Made by a program: the position numbers and the translations under genes
Notes under the pieces: model-generated
What the model was told of the DNA's origin: nothing
What the model saw: only the letters and a program-made list of their open reading frames with translations
Databases searched by the model: none
Shown: positions 47,923 through 58,505 of the stretch, piece by piece
Layout of the letters: the number at the start of each line of letters is the position of its first letter
Numbering within the stretch: the first letter of the stretch is position 1
NCBI GenBank assembly: GCA_037903475.1
Contig: JBAJFG010000568.1
Coordinates: 62,001 to 126,000 of the forward strand
Source of the DNA: Ancylostoma caninum
Lineage: Eukaryota; Nematoda; Chromadorea; Rhabditida; Ancylostomatidae
DNA: 64,000 nt
Direction of reading: 5' to 3'

Positions 47923-48667
47923 AGGCAGTGTCCAGGCAAAACCCTTAGGGCTGAGTGCCAATTAGATTATGATAGAGGGTCGGCTCCATAGGCAATTGCC
48001 AAAGTTTCAGCGAAAAAGTCGCAGAAATAAGCGAGATATCCGCATTTGACCCAGCACAAAAACCCATCTCCAGTGCCCAGCACGCCCACGAGGCGTCTGC
48101 CATTTTGGGCGTGGAATTGCTGTAACGTGGAGCTTCGATGGAAAATATCAAACTGATTGTTGAAGCGTCTCGCTATTGTGATTCATACATCTCCGTGTAT
48201 GCGTCTCAAGTTTGCATATGTGTTCTAAACGTCTAGGTACTGTTGCTCAGCACTCCAGTTCTTCATTTTAGGTGATCCTGGATCTACATTTTACGGGTCT
48301 ATACTTGATGGAGTGTTCGACAACCACATTGTGTCGGGAGATGGCTATTCATACCGAAGCTTACCTCTACCTGTTTAAACTTGTTAAAAAGTAGCACTTT
48401 AACAGAGATACGTACCCCTAAAGGAATAGGAACTGACTGGTTGAAGCTAAAATTGAAGCAGCAAGCTATCAATCGATAAAAATTTTCTCTGCGCCCTCTA
48501 TGACGAGAGTGCTGTCGGCGTCTCGTCCACATCAGTCAGAAAGGAGCTCGAAAATGGTTTTTCCGAGCGTTTCGTGATCTTTCAATTTCACATCTGGTAT
48601 GAGTACGCCAAGCTGCCCTAGAAACCACAGAAATCTAATACTCGATAATTTTGCCTGTGCACTGCCT
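47923..48667. mobile_element. TTAA-flanked inverted-repeat element (copy 2)
   Basis: TTAA at 47919-47922 and 48668-48671 brackets a 745 bp body whose ends AGGCAGTGTCCAGGCAAAAC and, inward, AGGCAGTGCACAGGCAAAAT are inverted. The left 330 bp recurs at 63675 in the same orientation. No transposase. PiggyBac-type TTAA duplication is inferred. Confidence 0.75.
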
Positions 48668-48702
48668 TTAAAGGCCCTTCCCTCGATGTTATTCACTCTG
48701 AA

Positions 48703-49175
48703 CTTTCTGCCCGCGGTGAATCCACGGTACGAGGTCAATCCGCACGTGCCCGCGGTGGACAACCGGGAGTGACGTCACTCCCGCGCTATACCCGCACATG
48801 ATTACGATTACATGCCCGCAGTGCATCCGCAATAAAATGGCTATCTGCGGTGGACCCACACACGTCACATGATGGACTCGGAAACATGAATTCGAAAAGG
48901 TGCGTGGGTTCGAATCCAGTGATGTAAAAACGCTTGCATGATGAAATGCCAATTCCACCGTGGATTCGCCTCCTCCTCCTCCTCACGACAGGGTCTTCGA
49001 TACAAGACCATTTTGGAAGAAAATAATCAATCCCTTGAAAATGCATGTTCCCGCGGTGGACGCGCACATGCCTGCAGTGGAGCCGCAGTACATTCTTACA
49101 TTGGGCCCTTACATGCCTGCGGTGGCGAACCGAAGCTCCACCTCGGGCGTACCGTGGATCCACCGCGGGCAGAAA
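48703..49175. mobile_element. GC-rich inverted-repeat element, 473 bp
   Basis: The ends CTTTCTGCCCGCGGTGAATC and, inward from the right, CTTTCTGCCCGCGGTGGATC are inverted over 29 bp. CCCGCGGTGGAC-like words recur internally in both orientations. Frames inside (for example minus 48786-49226) follow the composition and are not genes. Confidence 0.65.
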
Positions 49176-49800
49176 GTTCGAAGCATTGTCCAACAACGCG
49201 AGCTTCGTTCGACCTCCGGAACTCAAAAGAATCCCTTCGAGAAATCATGCAAAGTGGGCTCCCTTCGCCTTTCTTAACCCAGAGGACCTCCCTCCCTCTC
49301 TCTCTCACAAAGTAATCCTGCGACGCGGGTTCACTTCGCCTTTCTCAATCCCCCTTCACCTTCATCTATGTGAAGTCAGAGAGCTCTTTCTTTAAGTACT
49401 TCAACAATGTGAGTTCCCTTCGCCTTCCTCAATGGGATTATTAATGTAATGGAAATGTTCCATGATAAAAAGACTTCAAAATTCAAACGACCCCTCTCGC
49501 CTCAACGCGGGTCCCCTTCTCCTTTCTCAACCCAGAGGACCCTCCCGCTCGAACTAATTGAACGTCGCGGAATTCGTCCTTCCTTCTGAACTCAGAGGAC
49601 CCCCCCCCGCCTCAAAGTAATCCAACAATACAAGTTTTATTCGACCTTCTGCACTCAATAGAACCCCTCCGAGTAATTCAGCAACACTGGTTCCTTTCGT
49701 CTTTCTCTCTCTCTTTTTCTCTCTCTTTCGATTCACTGGGCCCCTCCTTGATGTACTCCAACATCGTGCGCTCCGTGTGATTCGTTCAACAAAGGAATTT

Positions 49801-50177
49801 GCTCCTTAACAATTTCACTGAAACGAAACCCCGTCAACATCCTCAAAGGCACTTGGCGTAGTTTTGGACTCTACTGAAGTTTTAGTCGTCAAACCTGCCT
49901 TTTTTCCTTTTGAATGCTCATCATATCTGTAATCGGCACCTTAAATAACCGCTGCATGCAAGCTTTCAGACTAAGCTGAGAGGAACGCCAAATTTGAAGG
50001 TAAATTGGCAGTCAATAAAATTTATGATCTCATGCAACATAAATACAGTCCATAAGATCTGCAGGACGAAACCTACAAAATGCGCCCCAATATTGAAAAA
50101 AAATTGCAAAATTCTGAACCTATGTATAATCTCAGTTGACGTCAGATCCTGCGTTACTCCTCGTCGTCCGTAAATAG
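49801..50177. other. No gene seen
   Basis: AT-rich spacer. The minus frame 49966-50400 overlaps the next inverted-repeat element and is not credible. Confidence 0.4.
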
Positions 50178-50315
50178 GCTTCCAGATTTTTGCCGCGGCG
50201 ACAGTCGCCCATGGCAGCGCCGCAGCGGCGCGCAGCAAGAAATGGCAGCGGGGTATTTTATTGCCGGGCGACAACTTTTGCGGCAGCAGCGCCGCAGCGG
50301 CAAAAGTATGCAAGT
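50178..50315. mobile_element. CTTTTGCCGC inverted-repeat element, copy 2
   Basis: About 138 bp. The left end CTTCCAGATTTTTGCCGCGG and right end CCGCAGCGGCAAAAGTATGC are inverted. GCGCCGCAGCGGCGC and related words make the body strongly self-complementary. Shares GCGACAGTCGCCCATGG with 23393 and 52230. Confidence 0.65.
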
Positions 50316-50535
50316 CCCTCAATCCTACGGCCGCGTTTTGGTTCGACACCTCTGAAACAATGCAACCCTTCTGCACGAAATCACCTTGTTTAGCTTCCAT
50401 GCTTCACAAATGATGCAAAGCTACCCTCCTTTTCAAAATTGATGGTCCCCTCTATCTTGATGAAAAAGTGAAGGTGGGTAGAATACGATTCTCAAGGTAT
50501 TCCACCTATATATGGTACGTATAGTCGATGTCAGA

Positions 50536-51361
50536 ACACGGGATCTGCAGAAACCCACGCCGTGGACTTTGTTGTACGCAGACGACGTCATGCTCAGAAG
50601 ACGAAGACAGGCAAGAACTCGAGCGGCTGACACAGGCTTGGAGTGACCAACTTGCACGCTTCGGCCTACGTCTTAACGTCAGGAAGACGGAGTATTTAAC
50701 AACCAGCGTGGATCAGCCCGGTACCATAAGCGTAGACGGCGCACAATTACCGAGAACGGAAGTGTTCAAGTACCTTGGGTAAGGAATTTCATCTGACGGT
50801 AGCCTTTATCATGAAGTTGTAGCCCGAGTTAATTCCGCGTGGGGAAGTGGCGCTCGTTGACCGGTGTTCTGTGTGACAAGAAGATCCCGGACCGACTGGA
50901 ATCGAAGATCTATCGTACCGTTATCCGTATCGTTGCTCTCTATGGCGCCGAATGTTGGCCTGCAACCAAGGAAGTAGAACGTCGCCTCAGCGCTATGGAG
51001 ATGAAGATGCTGCGCTGGATGGCTGGAGTAACGCGGCACGATCGAGTCTGCAACAAGGACATCAGGAATCGGTTTGGCGTTGCGGCGATATACGACAAAC
51101 TTTGCGAATCTCGTCTGCGATGGTATGGCCACGTTCTGCGTACCGAGGAAGGAACCGTCCGCAAAGTCGGCTTTGATCTCGAAGTCTCCGGCAAACGGCC
51201 AAAAGGTCGACCAAAGCAACGCTGGCTTGACACACTCCACGCCGATCTTAAGCTAGCTGGAATCCACCCGGACCAAGTGCGCGATAGGGCTAAATGGCGT
51301 CAACAGACCTTTAAAGCGGACCCCGCTACTAAACGGGCAAACGCTGAAGAAGAAGAAGGAG
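50536..51361 (+). mobile_element. 5'-truncated LINE insertion with target duplication
   Basis: Bounded by a perfect 15 bp direct repeat, ATAGTCGATGTCAGA, at 50521-50535 and 51362-51376. The insert begins inside the reverse transcriptase, just before the catalytic motif, and ends in a (GAA)n tail, as expected of target-primed retrotransposition. A distinct family from the CR1 and minus-strand RTE copies here, probably RTE-related. Confidence 0.8.
50537..51345 (+). pseudogene. Reverse transcriptase C-terminal part, broken
   Basis: LLYADDVML (near 50569) is the palm catalytic motif. It is followed by QAWSDQLARFGLRLNVRKTE and EVFKYLG, then the thumb/connection region (KIYRTVIR, LYGAECWPATKE, RLRWYGHVLR, GRPKQRWLDTL) typical of the C-terminus of such LINE proteins. 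Lesions: a 1-nt deletion right after the catalytic motif (about 50590), an in-frame TAA after YLG (about 50780), and a shift near 50845. The longest surviving frame is 50839-51537, which runs on into flanking DNA. Confidence 0.75.
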
Positions 51362-51856
51362 ATAGTCGATGTCAGAGCAACCGCCTGAGATCCTCCGGAA
51401 ACAGGGCTGCGGCGTTTCCAAAATTTGTCACCTTCGATGAGCCTAGGTTGCCGCTATACTACTATATTGCTAAAGTATGGCACCCTGTACCACCGTCGCT
51501 GGCGACTGTTGCAAAAGAGCTAATCAACTATGGGTGAGCTTAGTCAATTTTGGCATTCGCAGTCGCTGATCTTGGTGAATCGCTCACGACTGTGACAACG
51601 GCGCATGCCGATTTTCAGCTCTGGCGGCCGTTAGTCGCCCCGTTGTCGATGTTGGCAATCGGTGGTCGCCGTCACCAGCGATGGCTGCACAAGGTGCTAT
51701 AACTCTCGTCGAGTATAGCGTCAGTTAGAACAAGGTTGCGCTCAATCACCGTAGAAGGCCGCAGCGCATACGCTGCGGGCTCGGCCCCTCAACAACTTTC
51801 TAGCGACACTTTTCTGGACTGCATGCATGATGTCCATGATTACCATGTTCTCCATA

Positions 51857-52007
51857 ATTACAGTCTCTCTCAAAAGTCCTTGTCTCACGCTGCACCGCCC
51901 GTTAGGTGAGCGACATCGCACCATGTATGATAATGCATATGTGACGCCGCAGCTCAACAGATGAGCGGTGCAGCATGAGACAAGAAATTTTTTAGAGCGA
52001 CTGTAAC
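51857..52007. mobile_element. 151 bp hairpin element
   Basis: The arms of about 55-60 bp are inverted copies (TTACAGTC(T/G)CTCT at the outer ends, CTTGTCTCA(C/T)GCTGCACCGC within). Short loop. MITE-sized. Confidence 0.6.
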
Positions 52008-52229
52008 TACCCCTCTATGCAAGTTTTGGAATAAGTTCATGTTTCCGAATCTAGGATCGATAGTAGGGTAGAGTACAATAGTACCCACGGAATCTGCATA
52101 AGTTCTGCGCGAGTAAACTCGTGTTTTGCACGAGTTGATGACGTTATTCATGCTTGTCACACTGCGAAGTTGACGCGTCTCCCTAAAATTTCACGAGGTT
52201 CCCATATCGTCTCAATGCGATGAAAGGGC

Positions 52230-52300
52230 CTTTCAGACTTTTGCCGTAGCGACAGTCGCCCATGGTTAAGAATGCGCCAGCAACGTCACGCAACCATGAA
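52230..52300 (+). repeat. CTTTTGCCGC repeat, copy 3
   Basis: ACTTTTGCCGTAGCGACAGT, then GCCCATGGTTAAG and GCGCCAGCAACGTC, parallels 23393-23460 more closely than 50178. Only one end is visible. Confidence 0.5.
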
Positions 52301-53984
52301 TAACGCCTTCGTGCGCCGTGCTACGATTTCCATGCTACTATATCTACCACATAGTGTGACCTCTTTCATACATCCTTGTTCGTGAAAAAGCGCAGTGGCA
52401 CCAGCGTACGCCTGGGACAAAAATCTCTCTCTACCATGGGCAATTCTGGACGCATGTTGCATCTCCTTTGGTTATTGCATCCAGTGCCTCCTTAATTTTT
52501 CAATTTTGACGGTGCCTACTCCTGTTAAATGTACATTAAGATGGTGACTGTTCGTTATGTTAGCACGTAATATTCTTAAACAACAGGAAGATTTACCGAG
52601 TTTTGGTGCAGTTACGAAACTTGGAATGAGTAAACGTAGAACCTTGGGAAGCATGATTCCCGAGTAACATTTTCATCAAGCAACACTCGTTCATTTTTGG
52701 AGCTGGGTGTTTTCAGTCCAGCTTATGAATTTCATTGCCACTACATGTTTATAAAATGGAATACCTACAGCAACCCAGCGTTTAGACAAAAGCGTCTTTT
52801 TAGGACTCACGAATTTCACTTTTGAAGGAAAATTTTTCAGTCCAACTTATGCGCTTTCCACTAGAAAAAATCGAGTTCTAAGGGGAATCAAGACTGCTGC
52901 GAGGAAGCTCATATTTCCACGAGCCATTTCCAAAATCTCAATGCCTTAACTATTTATGGTCTGTTCGATCCGGGGTGGCCTGTATCCGCACCTCTAATCC
53001 TTCCTTCTCTATCGTTCTCTAGCAAGCCAGACTGGCAATGATAGCTAGAAGTGATGGTTGGCTATGATATGTGATATGGCTATGATGCGCAGACAATAAT
53101 GACGACACGGACGAAGGGTGAGTGGGTACGCCACCTCAGATCGAACAGACTGTACAAAAATTAAACACCGCAAAATGCGCAGAAGTGAATTTGCGCGTGA
53201 GCACACATACGGGGAAACTTGAATTCTCATGCTTAGCACAGAATTTATTGTCGCTTTGTCTGCAACATTCCTCGACAAGAGTGAATAGTGGACGGAGACG
53301 ATGGAAGTACTCGAATTCAATTGAGAAACATATATTCCACCTACTGTGGAGTTAGTGGAGTTCACAAATTATGCGAACGTTCTTAGCACAAACATACGAA
53401 ATAATGCGGATTACTTCCAACTTCAGTTACGAAGCTTACTACATGCTCCTGCACTATAATACTGAGGCGTGCTTTCTCTAGAGAAACATGAGAAATTGCT
53501 CATTTCCACGTATGTGGGAGCGCTCACAGGAGCGATAGCGCGTTCTCAAGCAAATGGGTGCCTTCGCGATATGGTGCGGATTTTTGAATGTAGACAGTTT
53601 CGATTTGTTATATTATGACGATAGATAAGCGCAGCACATGCAAAATTCTTCAAGGAGCTGAATGCCCGAAACATTAATCTGGAGGACATTTCTACCGAGG
53701 ACATAAAAGATTGTAAGGTTTGTTGTATATGTGTGTTATTGTAAGGTTGTTCTACTTTCACCTTTTTTGTAAAAATATAGACACATGTTCACTTCGAATA
53801 CATCTACCTGTGTATGAATGAGGTTGTTACGATTACTAATTGTTGTAACTAATCAAATATTCGTGGCTTCATAAACAGAAGAGTGGTGAGTTGAAGGACG
53901 AATGCCTGTACACCATGGTTGAGGATGATCCTGGAAAAGATGTCGTCTCGTTTTTTTTTTTCATTTTCTCCATCTGGCAGCCAT
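52301..53984. other. No gene seen
   Basis: AT-rich with short frames only. I found no inverted-repeat pair and no retrotransposon motif before the CR1 copy begins. Confidence 0.4.
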
Positions 53985-54640
53985 TCTGAGTGGTCGATTA
54001 TCCACAATAGCCAGGACTCGACTCTCTCAGCTCTCTTCGCAGATTTCAGAAAAAAAAATAGTTCCTACTGCTTCTTCTATTGTCAATAACTCCTTCAATT
54101 CTGAATGTTCTGCTACTCTTCTAAAAATTTAAGGTATTTTAGCGAAGAAAGCACCGAAGTGTATCCCGCTGGTTAACCAACTGGTCACTAAGATTTCTGC
54201 GTTTTCAAGTGAGCTGGACGAAAAAAGGGAACGATCCATCGTCTTATATGGAGTTGAAGAGGCTGACAAGGGACTTCCTGCCAGTGACCGGCAAAAACAT
54301 ACTGAGGAATAGGTTGAAAATATTTTGAATGTTCTTGACATAGAAACTCACCGTGTAGAAATCTTCAGGATGGGTAAGCCATCTGAAGGAAGGCCCCGGC
54401 TCGTCAAGGTAGTTTTCCTTCTCGTCGTTTTTATTTTCAAGCTCTTAGAAACTCCTACAAACTTTGAAACAACCCTATCTCCATACAACGGAATTTTCCT
54501 GAGAAGATCAATGACGGCAGAGGAAAGGGCAAACGACAGAGCTAAGATCACAGGCACGCGATTTAAAAGCAAGGGAGGTTCCGGCAAGAAGTTTACGTTG
54601 TTTAGCGTCAGCAAGTAGTCAAGCCTTCTGATATCAGTTC
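53985..54640 (+). pseudogene. CR1 copy 2 ORF1 remnant
   Basis: Aligns through its length with the intact ORF1 of copy 1. The start Met is Ile (ATA) at the position of MVRTRLSQ. In-frame stops occur at about 54130 (after ATLLKI) and 54311 (after KHTEE). RMGKPSEGRPRLVKVVF matches the conserved RMGRP...RLVKVVF block. The frame shifts again near 54415. Confidence 0.7.
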
Positions 54641-54689
54641 ACGTAGCTCGGCAGTGACAAAAAACTGGAGCGGTTACCTAAATCGGGGC

Positions 54690-55819
54690 TTTTTCAAAAT
54701 TTTGCTTTGCTAAACTCGCGCAGTGTGGAAAATAAAGTTCCTTTTCTCCACCAATTCCTCTTTGCTACTCTGCTACCAAACCCACTACTGCTTTTATCAC
54801 TGACTCATGGTTGAATGCCAAAATTTCTGATTCCGAAATCGTTTCCAATTTTCCGTACTTTGTTCTTTGATCAGATAGATCGAGCAAGAAAGGTGGCGGT
54901 GTATGTGCCTTGGTTCATCATTTACTTTTATTTGATAGAATTTTCGTCAATACCCAAAATCTCCATGCAGATGTTCTATGTTTTGATGTTTTCCTTCCGG
55001 ATACTAGTAGGATAAGGTTTATCCTTATCTATAGACCTCCTAACTCTTTTGCCTCGCGAGACGATGAACACATAAACATTCTTTCCAATTTGCCATCGTC
55101 ACCTTCTTGTAAGCCAACTCTCCTCAGTGACTTTAATCTCGATATTTGCTGCGGGACGCAATCTGCCAAAACAACCATCGCGAATCGCTTCTTAAATTTC
55201 TTCAGGTCTTTAGACCTCATCCAATTTGTTCACACTCCCACCCGATAAAAAAATTACTTGGTTTGATCTTTTCAGCTGAATGAACAGTCGCTAATGTTGA
55301 ATGTGAACCACCTCTAGCTAGCTCAGATCATAGTATTATAACTTAACTTTCTCATTGTCGGCTCCTAATCTGAATCTAACCTAACCTGAATCTAAAACTA
55401 GAGTCTTTCGTGACTTTAAGAAGGCTAATCAGGCAGCCATTTCGGCTGAGCTCTTACAAATAAACTGGCTCGACATTTTCCAAAATTACATTGATGTGAA
55501 CGGAGTCTACAACAGGTTTTGCAGTACAATACTCGATATGACTGAGAGAAATGTGCCCCTTTCAAGCCAAAGTCACTCGATTTCTAAACTTCCTAAACAT
55601 ATCCTAAATCGATTTGAAAGTAGAAGGAGGTATCGCCGCAAAACGTCAAATTCCATCAACTCTTCTGAATTTGTTGCCGTTGGTAAAGCACTGCAATTCC
55701 ATATTAAACGTTTTTCATCCCACCGCATCATTATACCTTCCAGATCTAAGAACTCGCGCGATCTCTTTTTCTACATAAGGACCTTCACCAAGAATACAAA
55801 AATAAGTCCTGTCCTTATC
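54690..55819 (+). pseudogene. CR1 copy 2 endonuclease part
   Basis: FITDSWL (about 54797), ILIYRPPNS (about 55020) and a diverged SDFNLDI block (about 55126) correspond to the copy 1 endonuclease. The Gly of GDLNLD is changed to Ser, and SDH is kept near 55322 in another frame. Several frameshifts are present. The part ends where the long-TIR element interrupts codons for KISPVL. Confidence 0.7.
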
Positions 55820-56507
55820 GGGTGGCAAGCTGTTTGTCCGATGGGCGTGTCCGTGAGCGAGGCCCAATCGGGCAAACCGCCACGCGAGCGGGCAAACCCC
55901 TCCGAATCCGGGCAAATGGCTGTACAATCGGGCAAATGTTTAGAACTATCAGATGCTCTCATAAGGTCCCTAATATAGGTGGTAGATGCAGAATAACCAA
56001 CAAAAAACTTTATTGATAGTATATAACAAGCACAGATTCACAGACCTACGGAAGAAGAATTTGGAGACTAAAATCAATATACCCTCTTCTAATTTAATCA
56101 CATATAACATGTATAAGAGCAGAAAAGCTAGACAACTTTTCCGGATACATATTTGGACATCTTTTTCAAGTATTTCCTTATGTCGGCATCTGTGGGCGTC
56201 CCAGCTTGTTATATGAGAATAAATTAGAAGAGAGTGTATAGATTTTATTTTTCAAGATGCTTCTCCAGTTGATCTGTGCTTGCTATATAAAACCAATAAA
56301 GTTTTTTTTTGTTATTTTGCATCTATCACATATACTAGGGACCTTAAGAGAGCATCTGCTAGTTCTAAGCTTTCGCCCGATCGTATAGCCGTTTGCCCGA
56401 TTATGTAGCTGTTTGCCCGAATTCAGAGCGGTTTGCCCGCTCGCGTAACGGTTTGCCCGATTAGGCCCGCCCACGGACACGCCCATCGGGCGAGCAGCTC
56501 CACACCC
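55820..56507. mobile_element. Long-TIR element in CR1 copy 2, MULE-like
   Basis: 688 bp flanked by GTCCTTATC (55811-55819) and GTCCTCACC (56508-56516), a 9 bp duplication with two changes. The host LINE reading (KISPVL then TDHNGN) is restored when one copy is removed. The inverted arms are about 220 bp, each with four to six CGGGCAAA words spaced about 20 bp, and a conserved GATGGGCGTGTCCGTG near both ends. A 9 bp duplication plus long arms fits Mutator-like non-autonomous elements (inference). Frames inside are not genes. Confidence 0.75.
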
Positions 56508-57404
56508 GTCCTCACCGATCATAACGGAAATCAATTTAGAACATTTCAAGAAAAGGTCGAAGCTTTTGCAGATTATTTTTCAAGCGTATTTAGTAGAAGA
56601 ATGTGAGCTGCCCAACCATAGCTGCCATTACCACCGATGTGTTTCCAACACCAATGATCACACACGATGCCGTCCTGATACATCTCAAATTCTTCAAAGA
56701 TTCTTACTCTCTCACATCGGCCGGTATCTCCCAAATCTTCTACAAACGTTTTGCTAAATTCCTCGTTACCCCTTTGTCGCATATTTCCAATATATCTTTG
56801 CTCCTTGGGCAAGTCCCTTCAAAATGGAAAGTTTCCATCGTGCATCCATATCCAGTTTTCGCCCCAGTAGTCTTTTGCCAAGCTCTGTGAAAGTGATGGA
56901 GAAAATTATTAAAGAAGAGTTAGTACAGTGGATGGACAAGGTCAAATGCATTCCTCTCGAACAGCATGGCTTTTTGTCTGGAGCATCTACGTGCACACAG
57001 CTTCTCAACTCTACGTTTGACTGGAGAAACAACTTTTGCAAGGGAAAAAACGTGGCGGTTGTTTATTTTGATCTTAGTAGGGCGTTTGATTCGGTTTGCC
57101 ACCTCAGCCTGTTGAGGAAGCTTGAATGTGTGGGAATCAAAGGAAACATGCTACTTTGGTTCCAATCCTGTCTGGAGAACACGATCATTCATGTAAAGCG
57201 TGCCGATTCTCTTTCTTCTAAGCGTCCTTGTAGTTCTGAGACTCCCCAAGGTGGTATACGTCTCCATTGCTTCTTCTCATTTACACCTTCGATCTTATAC
57301 CTCATTTGAAGACAGACCTACGAATAAGTGTAGCTGTTTACGCCGATGACGTTAAGGTGTCTGCCAGTCATAATGTTCTGACCGAGCTGCTGTACAGTTC
57401 GCGC
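56508..57404 (+). pseudogene. CR1 copy 2 reverse transcriptase, N-terminal part
   Basis: Reads KVEAFADYFSSVF, then LKFFKDSYSLTSAGISQIFY, ISLLLGQVPSKWKVSIVHP, LPSSVKVMEKIIKEELVQWM, EQHGFLSGASTCTQLLNSTF, YFDLSRAFDSVCH and YADDV (57339), so motif A and the catalytic YADD are retained. About 10 codons are missing before LLPSS. Further frame changes lie near 56885 and 57265. It contains the region deleted in copy 1. It ends at the TTAA of the next insertion. Confidence 0.75.
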
Positions 57405-57408
57405 TTAA

Positions 57409-57864
57409 AGGCAGCAGGAGCTGAAATTCTCGACTCTGAGCTGAGCTGCGGGTGGTGAAGTACAGACTCGGAACATCATAAATGTGAAACGAACAGAGAC
57501 AATGATGGCTTACCTGTAGAGAAAATGGAATATTCGTCGCCTGGCCGTGTTCGTGCGCGGACGAGTTTTCCCCGGCGCGAAAGCCATTGCGGCGCGTGGT
57601 TTTGGCCGAGTCCTGCCATGAAACTCTGTGAATTGAATGCATTTGATTTTCCCTTTGCGCCAAACCACGCACCGCAATGGCTTTTTGCGGCGGCGAAAAC
57701 TCGTCCGCGCACGAACACGGCCAGGCGTGTTCGCGACGAATGTTCCATTCTCTGTGCAGGTAAGCCATAATTGTCTGTGTTCGTTTCACATTTATGATGT
57801 GCTGAGTCTGTACTCCATCACCCACAGCTCAGCTCGGAGTCGAGGATTTCAGCTCCTGCTGCCT
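57409..57864. mobile_element. TTAA-flanked inverted-repeat element (copy 3), in CR1 copy 2
   Basis: TTAA at 57405-57408 and 57865-57868. Removing the 456 bp body and one TTAA restores the LINE codons for ALNKSVDNMIEW. The arms extend about 190 bp each, starting AGGCAGCAGGAGCTGAAAT at both outer ends. The inner part (GCCATTGCGG, CGAACACGG, CGTCCGCGCACGAA) folds back. Frames at 57476-57888 are palindrome shadows. Confidence 0.8.
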
Positions 57865-57868
57865 TTAA

Positions 57869-58505
57869 TAAATCTGTGGATAATATGATCGAATGGTGCG
57901 ATCGCTGGCATCTGGAGCTGAACATTCCAAAAAGTTACTTTTTTTTTGCTCGGTCCCTCTTCATTACAAGTTCACGCTCATACGCTTTGTGAAATTACTT
58001 CATGACGATGTGCCAAAGACCTCGGAATAGAAATAGGAAATAATTTATGTTGGACCTCCCATATCGATTCCATTGTGAGCAGAGGCCCCCAGACAGTCCA
58101 CCGTCCTTTTAGGATTTTCAGATGCTCTGATCCTCACCGTCTAGTTAAGCTCTATAAACCCTACGTTTTGCCAATTCTCGAATGTCGTAGTCCTGTCTCG
58201 AGTCCTTGATTGGCATAAGGTATCCGAAAGTAGAAAAAGTTCAGAAAACTTTCACCAGGATCCTCTTCTATCACATCTTCCCAGACTCGAATGATCCACG
58301 CAGCTTACCTTCCTATCACACGCATGCGAAAACCCTGACCCTAAAAAGCCTCTTCTATAGAAGAGCGCGGGCCGATATCATTCTAGCCTTCAAAGTATTT
58401 AGAGGTGAACTACGCATCAAAACTTCTAAACACCCAGCGAATGGTCGAAGTGGAAGCCTTCTTTTCACCCAGAGCAGATTCATCAAAAAAAATTTTCTGT
58501 TCTGA
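57869..58505 (+). pseudogene. CR1 copy 2 reverse transcriptase, C-terminal part
   Basis: Continues with NMIEWCDRWHLELNIPKSY (57885) and KLYKPYVLPILECRSPVSSP (near 58147), then KVQKTFTRILFYHIFPDSND and LKSLFYRRARADIILAFKVF (58206-58400), matching copy 1. Frameshifts are present near 58000 and 58205, and the end is lost around 58505. Confidence 0.7.

Larger units (their letters stand above)
47876..49800 (+). repeat. Degenerate tandem array, ~65 bp unit, split by insertions
   Basis: Units with the consensus words AAAGTAATCCARCAACR, GRGTTCCYTTCG, CCTTYTSAAC and CAGAGGACCCC recur at about 47880, 49185, 49310, 49395, 49493, 49556, 49615, 49675 and 49752. Two inverted-repeat elements (47923-48667 and 48703-49175) interrupt the first part. 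Near 49705 the unit contains a (TC)n run. Non-coding. Confidence 0.6.

Noticed and set aside
48896..48925. GGTTCGAATCC, a tRNA T-arm/B-box look-alike
   Set aside because: No matching A box or acceptor stem upstream, the flanking stem pairs poorly, and it lies inside a GC-rich inverted-repeat element.
48786..49395. Minus 146-codon and plus 116-125-codon frames
   Set aside because: Driven by CCCGCGGTGGAC repeats and GC content within an inverted-repeat element.
57476..57888. Overlapping 80-90 codon frames on both strands
   Set aside because: They follow the inverted arms of the TTAA element, so each strand mirrors the other. Not genes.
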